Of a DNA stretch of 64,000 nucleotides, positions 46,157-54,029 are shown piece by piece. A model generated the notes under the pieces. The model saw nothing but the letters and a program-made list of their open reading frames with translations. It ran no database searches and was not told the origin of the DNA. Each line of letters begins with the position of its first letter. Positions within the stretch are counted from its first letter, which is position 1. A program made the translations under genes and the position numbers. The stretch covers positions 434,001-498,000 of the forward strand of contig NZ_NEFZ01000002.1 in NCBI RefSeq assembly GCF_002135205.1. The letters are read 5' to 3'. This DNA comes from Acinetobacter sp. ANC 4204 (GTDB lineage Bacteria; Pseudomonadota; Gammaproteobacteria; Pseudomonadales; Moraxellaceae).

Positions 46157-47773
46157 CTATAAGCCTGTGATCTTACGAATGAGGTGATTGACCTCAATAT
46201 TTTCAAGGCTACCTGAGAACTGATCGGCTCCCTGACCAATTGCACCTAAAAACACATCTGCACCGCCATGCGTTTCTTTATCTTTATAGCCCGTTTGAAT
46301 CACAGCTTCTTGTTGGAAATCATCCGCAGCAGTGCCCGTACACCAACCCGTTTCAGCCAAAGGATAGGTGAAACTATATTTTTCACCTTGCGGTGCCTTT
46401 GGCCCTTGTACTGGATGACAGACATCAGTGTCTTTTAAGTTCAGTACCAAGTCATCCATACGGTTTTGAGTGGGGCGTTTTTTGCCCGTACCAAAACCGA
46501 TAATCGGATAAGGTTGACCATGAATATCTTGAGCAAAGCCCGCTTGGTCATAATTTTTTACCAATCCAAGCACGCTGGTTTCCTTACCTTCGACGTATTT
46601 TCCTGTACGCTTGGCATAACCATTTAAAACCAAGGTGTGATCATGGTCGGCCGTGATTACAATCAGTGTATTTTTAAGTTCAGGATCACTTTGTTTAAGC
46701 TTTTGAATGGTTGCTTCTAAAGCATCATTTAAGGCAATCGTGTCTTGTAAAGCACGTTTGGCATTGGTGTCATGCAGCGCATGATCTATACGCCCGCCCT
46801 CCACCATCAGGAAAAAACCTTTTTTATTTTGCGTCAGGATGTCTAAAGCAGACAGCGTCATTTGCTTGAGACTTGGCTCTGCCAAGTTTTTCTTGGTGCG
46901 ATCCAAGTCGTAATTTAAATGGCTGTGATTAAATAAACCCAATAATTTTTCATTTTTCGCCAGTTGCACTTGGGAGAGTTGGTTTTCATCAAAAACCACG
47001 CGGTAGCCTGCCTTTTGCATCTCGGTAATTAGATTGCGCCCATCAGTACGTTCTCCACCTGCATCTTTAGGCAAAAATTGACGCTTACCTCCACCCAAAA
47101 TTACATCGACTCCATCTTTGAGTTTGAGGTTATAGCGTTGATAATCATCGCCTTTTGAACTCGGCACCAACTGTGATGCAATGTCATTTTCAGCATCACG
47201 GTGGCATATATGCGCATAAGTCGATGCAGGCGTGGCATGCGTGATCCGCGTCGTGGTCACAACCCCTGTCCCCCAACCCTTTGCTTTGGCTAATTCGAGT
47301 AAAGTCTGTGTGTTTTGCTTATTTTTGTTTTGTGGGTTAGTCGCGCACTGGTTATTTCCTACTGAGTCAGGTTCAACCGCAATTGTCCCTGTCTGCATCG
47401 AGATCACCTCGTTTTTCATCTTCACACCGGTCATGTATGCGCCCATCGAAGGTGCGCTGTCCGTGACTTGTGCATCTTCAGAAAAGGTACGAACAAAAGC
47501 AGACTCAGGCAGCCGATCAATCGCCAACTGACCATCTTCACCAACAGCATAAATACGTGAAGCGGTAAGCGTGGTAATGCCCATACCATCACCCAAGAAA
47601 AAGACCACACGTTTCGGTTGTTGGACTTTTTCTTGTTGGAGCTGTTGCGCTGTATTGGCCTGTTGATTTCGCGTTATCGTCGTACTTTGACAAGCGGTAA
47701 GCAATAAAGCGCTGAAACTTATACATGCCACGCTGATTGTTTTTAATTGGAATTTTTCAAGAGAACCGAGCAT
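46157..47773 (-). CDS. Alkaline phosphatase, PhoA family (lipoprotein copy)
   Basis: From the ATG at 47773 the product is 538 residues. The signal peptide ends in lipobox LTAC (CISFSALLLTACQSTTITRN), so unlike its neighbour this copy is probably membrane-anchored. Shared motifs are VVFFLGDGMGITTLTASRIY, VTDSAPSMGAYMTGVK, LMVEGGRIDHALHDTNAKRA and VITADHDHTLVLNGYA. A Gln-rich segment after the lipid anchor (QQANTAQQLQQEKVQQPK) may be a tether. It lacks the copy-1 insert around residue 130 but has a longer C-terminal part with a likely disulfide (TDVCHPVQGP and ETGWCTGTA). It is first in the three-gene unit. The ribosome site is weak. Confidence 0.93.
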   Translation of the reverse strand: MLGSLEKFQLKTISVACISFSALLLTACQSTTITRNQQANTAQQLQQEKVQQPKRVVFFLGDGMGITTLTASRIYAVGEDGQLAIDRLPESAFVRTFSEDAQVTDSAPSMGAYMTGVKMKNEVISMQTGTIAVEPDSVGNNQCATNPQNKNKQNTQTLLELAKAKGWGTGVVTTTRITHATPASTYAHICHRDAENDIASQLVPSSKGDDYQRYNLKLKDGVDVILGGGKRQFLPKDAGGERTDGRNLITEMQKAGYRVVFDENQLSQVQLAKNEKLLGLFNHSHLNYDLDRTKKNLAEPSLKQMTLSALDILTQNKKGFFLMVEGGRIDHALHDTNAKRALQDTIALNDALEATIQKLKQSDPELKNTLIVITADHDHTLVLNGYAKRTGKYVEGKETSVLGLVKNYDQAGFAQDIHGQPYPIIGFGTGKKRPTQNRMDDLVLNLKDTDVCHPVQGPKAPQGEKYSFTYPLAETGWCTGTAADDFQQEAVIQTGYKDKETHGGADVFLGAIGQGADQFSGSLENIEVNHLIRKITGL

Positions 47774-47930
47774 GGCATCAACCCATCTAAAGATGGCTGA
47801 ACCATACACCGCAGATATTTAATTAAGATTACAACAGCACACAAACTTTAAATTTTCTTGGTACTTAGATATTTTTATCACGTTTCACAATGATTTTTAG
47901 TTGGGTACTTTTACAAAATCGGGCACTATA

Positions 47931-47966
47931 AAAAAGCCTCGGATACGAACATCCGAGGCTTTTTAA
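47931..47966 (-). terminator. Terminator of the 3-hydroxybutyrate unit
   Basis: Stem AAAAAGCCTCGGAT / ATCCGAGGCTTTTT with loop ACGAAC; on the minus strand it ends in six T residues, 25 bp after the dehydrogenase stop. Confidence 0.9.
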
Positions 47967-47990
47967 TTTTTAAACCTATGCTGAGGCAAG

Positions 47991-48779
47991 TTATTGCGCG
48001 GTATAACCGCCATCCATCACCACGGCTTGACCCGTTACACCACCCGCCTTATCACTGGCAAGGAAGATCGCATAATCCGCAATTTCCTCTACACTGAGTA
48101 AGCGTTTTTGTGGCACCATCGCCAAAATTACGTCTTCTAATGCACTTTGTTCGCTGACATTTCGAGTTTTAGCTAAGTCATGAATTTGACCACGTACCAA
48201 CGGTGTATCGACATAGCCCGGACACAGCGCATTCACCGTAATACCATCACGCGCACACTCTAAAGCCGCAACTTTGGTCAAACCAATCACACCATGCTTA
48301 GCACTGTTATAGCCAGCCTTGCCAGCAAAGCCAATCAGACCATTAATCGAAGCCATATTAATCACACGACCAAACTGCTGCGCTTTCATGATAGGAAATG
48401 CGTACTTGATACCAATGAACGACCCCACCAACATGACATTAATCAACTTTTGATAGACTGCGGTTGGAAAGTCCTCAATCACTGCAACATGCTGAAAACC
48501 TGCATTATTGATGAGAATATCCAAACGACCATAGGTTTGCTGAGTCAGTTCAATCGCAGCTTTATACGCGTCTTCATCAGTCACATCGCAAGGCGCAGAC
48601 AAAGCCTCAAAACCTTCATTTTGAAGAGCTGTAACCGTTTCAGCACACTTGTCTGCATTCATATCAGAAATGACAACTTTGGCACCTTCACTGGCAAATT
48701 TCTTTGCAATTTCATGTCCAATACCGCTGGCTGAACCAGTAATAAATGCAACTTTATCTTTTAACAGTTGACTCATCAT
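47991..48779 (-). CDS. hbdH: D-3-hydroxybutyrate dehydrogenase
   Basis: A 262-residue short-chain dehydrogenase that oxidises 3-hydroxybutyrate to acetoacetate with NAD+. The cofactor motif is ITGSASGIGHEIA near residue 14, the NAG motif is in INNAGFQHVAVIEDFP, and the catalytic Ser-Tyr-Lys are in NMASINGLIGFAGKAGYNSAKHG. The segments NAGFQHVA and CPGYVDTPLVRGQI are typical of the 3-hydroxybutyrate branch. It lies 34 bp after a GntP-type permease and faces the CoA-transferase genes across the LysR regulator, giving a complete ketone-body route. Confidence 0.92.
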   Translation of the reverse strand: MMSQLLKDKVAFITGSASGIGHEIAKKFASEGAKVVISDMNADKCAETVTALQNEGFEALSAPCDVTDEDAYKAAIELTQQTYGRLDILINNAGFQHVAVIEDFPTAVYQKLINVMLVGSFIGIKYAFPIMKAQQFGRVINMASINGLIGFAGKAGYNSAKHGVIGLTKVAALECARDGITVNALCPGYVDTPLVRGQIHDLAKTRNVSEQSALEDVILAMVPQKRLLSVEEIADYAIFLASDKAGGVTGQAVVMDGGYTAQ

Positions 48780-48813
48780 GTACTCCGTTGTCTTCTTTTT
48801 TCATTCCAAAGTC

Positions 48814-50238
48814 TTAAACAATACCAAACCAAGTAAAGGCAGCAATGGCAACAAATACCGCGATGGTTTTAATAATGGTGATAGCAAAAATATCTTTATA
48901 CGATTGTTTATGGGTTAAACCTGTGACTGCAAGTAAGGTAATCACAGCACCGTTATGCGGTAAGGTATCCATACCGCCTGATGCCATCGCAACAATACGG
49001 TGCATAACTTCGGGTGGAATTCCCATGGCTAGAATCGCAGCATTGTACTGATCGGCCATCGCACTTAGGGCGATACTCATCCCACCAGAAGCTGAACCTG
49101 TCACGCCTGCTAAAACTGTCGTGGTGACTGCACCATTGACCAGCGGATTGGTAAAGGTATTACCCAATGCATGACTAATGATCGCAAAGCCTGGTAAGGC
49201 CGCAATGATCGCACCAAAACCATATTCAGATGCAGTATTCATCACTGCAAGTAAAGACCCGCCAATACTGGCATTAACGCCATCTTTGAAGCCCGTATAG
49301 ACACGGCGGAAGTCAAATGAAATGGCTGTGATAATGCCCACAATCAAAGCCAAGCCCACGGCCCAAATGGCAGAAGTTTTCGCAACATCGACCGTGTAGG
49401 CTGCAAGTCCAATCGCATTAAAGTCGAAACCGTTTGGATACCATTCTTTAATCGCGGTTGATAAATACTTATTGGTCACGGCAACTAAAATAAGCGGTAC
49501 AAAAGCTAACCATTGACGCACGGTAGAACCATTTGATGTGGTATCTAAGTTTTGCTTCAGTTGTTGTTGCTCGGCTTCTGTCAGCTCAATACCTGTGGCA
49601 TAGCCATCCCCATTTCGAGCGGCTACACGGCGACGCCATTCTAAATAGCTCAAACCTGTAGCAAGAACAAATACACCACCAATCAAACCAAGAAACGGTG
49701 CCGCATAAATGTCCGTACCAAAGAATGTGGTTGGAATAACGTTTTGAATTTGTGGGGTTCCTGGCAAGGCATCCATGGTAAAGGTAAATGCACCAAGGGC
49801 AATGGTTCCTGGAATCAAACGCTTTGGAATATTGGCTTGTCTAAAGAGTTGATTTGCAAATGGATAAACGGCAAATACCACCACAAAGAGACTGACACCG
49901 CTATAGGTTAAAATTGCACCCAACAGCACAACAGTTAACATCGCATTTTTAGAGCCAATCAGATTGACAATGGTTTTGGCAATAGATTCGGCAATTCCTG
50001 ACATTTCAACCACTTTACCGAAGATGGCACCGAGTAAAAACACCAAGAAATAATCTTTAATGAACCCAACCATTTTGGGCATAAACACGCCTGAATAAAA
50101 AGGCAAAACGTTAGCAGGGTTAATCAGTAAAACCGCCAACAAGGCACAAATCGGTGCCATAAGAATTACAGAAAAACCTCTGTAGGCTGTATACATCAGT
50201 AGCCCAAGAGACAATAAAATTACACCCAAATCCCACAT
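48814..50238 (-). CDS. GntP-family permease, probable 3-hydroxybutyrate transporter
   Basis: A 474-residue inner-membrane protein with about twelve hydrophobic segments, beginning MWDLGVILLSLGLLMYTAYR. Family marks are GAIFGKVVEMSGIAESIAKT, PGTPQIQNVIPTTFFGT and GMDTLPHNGAVITLL. GntP proteins carry gluconate and other small organic acids with protons. Its place directly before the 3-hydroxybutyrate dehydrogenase suggests the substrate is 3-hydroxybutyrate or acetoacetate. A 7-bp inverted repeat with LysR-site geometry lies 83 bp before its start. Confidence 0.9.
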   Translation of the reverse strand: MWDLGVILLSLGLLMYTAYRGFSVILMAPICALLAVLLINPANVLPFYSGVFMPKMVGFIKDYFLVFLLGAIFGKVVEMSGIAESIAKTIVNLIGSKNAMLTVVLLGAILTYSGVSLFVVVFAVYPFANQLFRQANIPKRLIPGTIALGAFTFTMDALPGTPQIQNVIPTTFFGTDIYAAPFLGLIGGVFVLATGLSYLEWRRRVAARNGDGYATGIELTEAEQQQLKQNLDTTSNGSTVRQWLAFVPLILVAVTNKYLSTAIKEWYPNGFDFNAIGLAAYTVDVAKTSAIWAVGLALIVGIITAISFDFRRVYTGFKDGVNASIGGSLLAVMNTASEYGFGAIIAALPGFAIISHALGNTFTNPLVNGAVTTTVLAGVTGSASGGMSIALSAMADQYNAAILAMGIPPEVMHRIVAMASGGMDTLPHNGAVITLLAVTGLTHKQSYKDIFAITIIKTIAVFVAIAAFTWFGIV

Positions 50239-50816
50239 ATTTTTTACTCCATCCTTAAAGAAAATATGTCTTGATGTGCTGTGATATTAATGGCGAATGA
50301 TGTCAAATGTAGTTGAGTCACAGTACAATCAACCTGTACTGAAAGTACCCTATACGTATCCATAGACCGTCTATTTTCCATCATGACGAGATGTCTATGT
50401 GCACTCTGATCTGTGTACTATATTTATTCATCAGAGCATTAATATTTCAGCTTATGGGTCAGACTATAATGCATATAAACCCGCACATTGTTTGAAAATA
50501 ATCATTGAGTAAGAAGAAAAATTGATTAATATCCATGCCCTAGTAAGACTGATCAAACTAATTGTATCAAGTTAAAGGTAAAATTTCGAAATCACACAAA
50601 ATAATCAATTTTTATATTTTTCATTTAGTTAAAACATATTTTTACAGACTATCACGCTGTTCGGCTTATACTGCTTTGACCCATCGAATCAAAACCACAT
50701 TTACTTTCATCACTTGATCTATTTTGACCTCTTGTTGTATTTTTCATGTAAACCATTGGAGAAAAGCACGTTCACTTTCATTCGACATCGTGTTGCATCA
50801 TTGCTCAGGGAAGCTC
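50239..50816. other. Divergent control region between permease and LysR gene
   Basis: About 580 bp, AT-rich, without a credible gene. It contains the inverted repeat at 50321-50341 and must hold promoters in both directions. An in-frame extension of the LysR gene to 50724 has no support. Confidence 0.5.
50321..50341. promoter_or_regulatory. Inverted repeat, candidate LysR-type operator
   Basis: CAGTACA-ATCAACC-TGTACTG: perfect 7-bp arms with a 7-bp spacer, matching the T-N11-A layout of LysR sites. It is the clearest dyad in the divergent region and lies 83 bp upstream of the permease start. Confidence 0.55.
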
Positions 50817-51698
50817 ATGACACTCAAACAATTAAAAGCCTTTTTAGTCCTTGCACGTACGCTTAATTATGCCAATGCAGCCAATGAACTGTGTCTGAGC
50901 CAATCCGCTCTCAGCTTAAGTATTAAAACGCTAGAAGAGGAACTCGGTGGAAAACTGTTTAAACGCAATACACGTCGGGTAGCAATCACCACCGAAGGTC
51001 AGTCCCTGATTCCCTATGCCAAAAAGCTTCTGGCTAACTGGGAAGATATGGAAAAAGATGTCAAACAGCGCTTTAAACTCAACCGTGGCACTTTAAATAT
51101 TGCCTCAATGCCCTTTGCCACCCATGCGGTACTCCCCGCAGTCATGCATGATTTTTCACAATTACACCCCAACATCAGTTTTTCCATCCATGACATTACC
51201 AATGAAAAAATTATTGAAAAAGTTCAAGAAGGCATTTTTGAGATTGGCATTTGTTTTGAACCTAAACCGAATGATCAACTGATTTTCCAGCCCTTATTTA
51301 ATGAAGACTTTTTGGCTCTGTTACCCAAACACCATGCCTTAGCCAAACAAAAAAGCGTGACATGGCTGGAACTCTGCTCTTACCCTTTTGTGACCTTACA
51401 AAACCCCTCGATTATTCGACATGTAATTGAGGAACAGTGTGCTGCGCATCAAGTGGTGTTGGATTTGAAAGTCGAATGCCACCAAATCAGTTCCCTATCT
51501 CACTTTGTTGCCTATGGCATGGGCGTCAGTGCGATTCCACGGCATTTTCAGAAATTCATTGATCTTGAAAAAAATGTGTTGATTGAAATTGACGACAACC
51601 AAACTCAACTGGCGGTGGGCATTATTTATAAAAAAGATTATGAACTGTCCAACATTTCAGCCCAATTTATTGAAACCACACTTTGGCATCATTTTTAA
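50817..51698 (+). CDS. LysR-family transcriptional regulator of the ketone-body genes
   Basis: The ATG at 50817 with AGGGAAG before it gives 293 residues, the usual LysR length. The helix-turn-helix is at about 16-40 (LNYANAANELCLSQSALSLS), followed by LEEELGGKLFKRNTRRVAIT. The C-terminal part is the periplasmic-binding-like effector domain (IGICFEPKPNDQLIFQPLFN). It lies between the divergent permease-dehydrogenase unit and the CoA-transferase genes, so it probably controls both in response to a ketone body. Effector not proven. Confidence 0.92.
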   Translation: MTLKQLKAFLVLARTLNYANAANELCLSQSALSLSIKTLEEELGGKLFKRNTRRVAITTEGQSLIPYAKKLLANWEDMEKDVKQRFKLNRGTLNIASMPFATHAVLPAVMHDFSQLHPNISFSIHDITNEKIIEKVQEGIFEIGICFEPKPNDQLIFQPLFNEDFLALLPKHHALAKQKSVTWLELCSYPFVTLQNPSIIRHVIEEQCAAHQVVLDLKVECHQISSLSHFVAYGMGVSAIPRHFQKFIDLEKNVLIEIDDNQTQLAVGIIYKKDYELSNISAQFIETTLWHHF

Positions 51699-51934
51699 AG
51701 CCTCACTTTTATCCTTAAAGATGAATCTCTGTTCCTATTCCTTATGAATCAAATGCTTATAATTATTTAAATATTTAAGGCATTTTGTATTCTTCGCACC
51801 TAATTCTCTCTTTTTCCTTCTTTAATATTAATGATTAATGAGTTTTTTTTATTACACATTAGAAAGATTCAATTTCTAAAAAAAGCAGTGCAATGCTAAA
51901 AAAATAACAAGCAAGGAAGATCAGGAAATAAAGG

Positions 51935-52639
51935 ATGAATAAAGTTGTCGCAAATGCAGCCGAAGCATTGGCCGATGTGGTTGCCAATAATCAAACTATT
52001 GCTGTTGGTGGTTTTGGCCTCTGTGGTATTCCAGAAGCATTAATTGATGCCTTAAAAGAAACAGGTGTCACAGGTTTAACCTGCATTTCAAATAATGCAG
52101 GTGTAGATGGCTTTGGTTTAGGCAAACTATTAGAAACCAAACAAATTAAAAAAATGATTGCGTCTTATGTCGGTGAAAACAAAGAGTTTGAGCGCCAATA
52201 TCTGAATGGTGAACTTGAAGTCGAGCTCACACCACAAGGCACACTCGCAGAAAAACTACGTTCAGGCGGTGCAGGTATTCCTGCATTTTTCACCCAGACA
52301 GGTGTAGGCACTCTCATTGCCGAAGGCAAAGAAGTTCGTGACTTTGATGGTCGTCCACATATTTTAGAAATGTCTCTCACTGCGGACATTGCTTTAGTCA
52401 AAGCCTACAAAGCCGATAAAGCGGGTAACTTAGTGTTCCGTAAAACCGCGCGTAACTTTAACCCTGACTGTGCTATGGCAGGCAAATTCACCATTGCTGA
52501 AGTCGAACAAGTGGTTGAAATTGGTGAAATTGATCCAGATGACATCCATTTACCGGGGATCTACATCAACCGTGTGGTACTGAATGCCACCCCCAAAAAG
52601 CAGATCGAACAACTGACCATTAAAGCAGAGGAAGCTTAA
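51935..52639 (+). CDS. scoA: 3-oxoacid CoA-transferase subunit A
   Basis: A 234-residue alpha subunit with the family motif [20 protein letters not shown] near residue 20 and [14 protein letters not shown]. The enzyme transfers CoA from succinyl-CoA to acetoacetate (or to 3-oxoadipate in the Pca/Cat branch). Context with 3-hydroxybutyrate dehydrogenase, permease and LysR favours acetoacetate. The usual pcaIJ would be expected upstream of pcaH, beyond the right edge. AAAGG precedes the ATG. The B subunit follows after two bases. Confidence 0.9.
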   Translation: MNKVVANAAEALADVVANNQTIAVGGFGLCGIPEALIDALKETGVTGLTCISNNAGVDGFGLGKLLETKQIKKMIASYVGENKEFERQYLNGELEVELTPQGTLAEKLRSGGAGIPAFFTQTGVGTLIAEGKEVRDFDGRPHILEMSLTADIALVKAYKADKAGNLVFRKTARNFNPDCAMAGKFTIAEVEQVVEIGEIDPDDIHLPGIYINRVVLNATPKKQIEQLTIKAEEA

Positions 52640-52641
52640 TC

Positions 52642-53289
52642 ATGGCTTGGACACGTAATGAAATGGCACAGCGTGCTGCCCTTGAACTCGAAGATGGTTT
52701 TTATGTCAACTTAGGTATTGGCTTACCGACCTTAGTGGCCAATTATCTACCCGAAGGGATCAATGTTTGGTTGCAGTCAGAAAATGGCTTGCTCGGTATT
52801 GATGAATTTCCAACCCGTGATGCAGTCGATGCAGACTTGATTAATGCAGGAAAACAAACTGTCACCGCACGCAAAGGGGCTGCATTTTTCTCAAGCTCAG
52901 AATCCTTTGCCATGATTCGTGGTGGTCATGTCAATATTGCTATTTTAGGTGCAATGGAAGTCTCTGAAACGGGCGACTTGGCAAACTGGATGATTCCGGG
53001 TAAAAAAGTCAAAGGCATGGGCGGTGCAATGGACTTGGTCTCTGGTGTACAAAAAGTTGTGGTGCTCATGGAACACTGCGCCAAAGATGGCACGCCAAAA
53101 ATTGTGCCTCAATGTACCCTACCACTCACGGGTAAAGCTGTCGTTAGCCGTATCATTACTGACTTAGGTGTGATGGATATCACTGCTGAAGGGGTGAAAC
53201 TGGTTGAACTGGCACGCGATGTGAGCCTAGAACAAATCCAAAAGGCGACTGGTTTAACACTGATCATTAATGACTTTAAAGCCGCTTAA
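52642..53289 (+). CDS. scoB: 3-oxoacid CoA-transferase subunit B
   Basis: A 215-residue beta subunit. The catalytic glutamate lies in [14 protein letters not shown] near residue 51, and the glycine-rich motif is [20 protein letters not shown]. With subunit A it activates acetoacetate to acetoacetyl-CoA for thiolysis. Substrate choice between acetoacetate and 3-oxoadipate cannot be read from sequence alone. It is the last gene of the pair, with a hairpin 19 bp after the stop. Confidence 0.9.
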   Translation: MAWTRNEMAQRAALELEDGFYVNLGIGLPTLVANYLPEGINVWLQSENGLLGIDEFPTRDAVDADLINAGKQTVTARKGAAFFSSSESFAMIRGGHVNIAILGAMEVSETGDLANWMIPGKKVKGMGGAMDLVSGVQKVVVLMEHCAKDGTPKIVPQCTLPLTGKAVVSRIITDLGVMDITAEGVKLVELARDVSLEQIQKATGLTLIINDFKAA

Positions 53290-53308
53290 GTACAAAAACG
53301 ACATCATT

Positions 53309-53330
53309 CAAAGCAGCTTCGGCTGCTTTG
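53309..53330 (+). terminator. Terminator of scoAB
   Basis: Perfect stem CAAAGCAGC / GCTGCTTTG with a TTCG tetraloop. The T run is poor, but the stem is very stable and closely follows scoB. Confidence 0.7.
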
Positions 53331-53542
53331 TTATTGGGATCAATCAAAAAAATCAGTTAGCAAAAGGCTTCTTTATAGCCTTTAAATCCAACATAAAACC
53401 ATCATTACCTTGACCAAGTCTATCTCTCGATATTCTCGAATTTACCGAATGATGACTCCTGCGCACATTTTTTAACTCAAATACCTGATGAAAAACTAAT
53501 CCGCTCGGCTACTATATTTGCATTCCACATCCAGAGGTTCCC

Positions 53543-53929
53543 ATGTCACAACAAGATTATGAAAATGGTTTAAAAGTTCGCACAGAAGTCATGGGCGAAT
53601 CTTTTGTTAAACGTGCTCAAGACAATACTGTACCTTTCACCCAACCTTTGCAGGACTGGATTAATGAACATGCTTGGGGCTCAACATGGCAACGTGAAGG
53701 TGTTTTACCACGTAAATATCGCTCGTTAATTACCATTGCATTTTTGACGGCACAAAAGAGTCCAACAGAACTCAAAGGCCATGTTCGTGGTGCGCTAAAT
53801 AACGGTGCAACGGTTGAAGAAATTCAAGAAGTCCTTCTGCACAGTTTGCCTTATTGCGGCGCACCTGCAACTCAAGAGGCGTTCCGCGCTGCACTGGAAG
53901 TGATTCAGGAATATCAAAGCAATTCATAA
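53543..53929 (+). CDS. Carboxymuconolactone decarboxylase-family protein (PcaC-like)
   Basis: A 128-residue protein of the CMD family: the start YENGLKVRTEVMGESFVKRA matches 4-carboxymuconolactone decarboxylase, and the core includes RSLITIAFLTAQKSPTELKG, HVRGALNNGATVEEIQEVLL and HSLPYCGAPATQEAFRAALE. PcaC removes CO2 in the beta-ketoadipate pathway. In A. baylyi the pcaC gene lies beside pcaH in the pca operon. Here a copy stands alone, on the opposite strand, 10 kb away. It may be an extra paralogue with another lactone substrate. It is convergent with the receptor gene at 54030. Confidence 0.85.
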   Translation: MSQQDYENGLKVRTEVMGESFVKRAQDNTVPFTQPLQDWINEHAWGSTWQREGVLPRKYRSLITIAFLTAQKSPTELKGHVRGALNNGATVEEIQEVLLHSLPYCGAPATQEAFRAALEVIQEYQSNS

Positions 53930-53985
53930 ATAGACTAAGTGCCCATACAAAAGCGTTATATTGCAGTCGTATGGCGCAATTCATC

Positions 53986-54027
53986 TGGTTTGGCTATGCC
54001 GTATTTTTTGCCTAGCCAAACCATTTT
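53986..54027. terminator. Bidirectional hairpin between the PcaC-like and PqqU-like genes
   Basis: Perfect 11-bp arms TGGTTTGGCTA / TAGCCAAACCA with a 16-base loop containing a T run; TTTTC follows on the plus strand. It sits between convergent genes. Confidence 0.7.
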
Positions 54028-54029
54028 CA

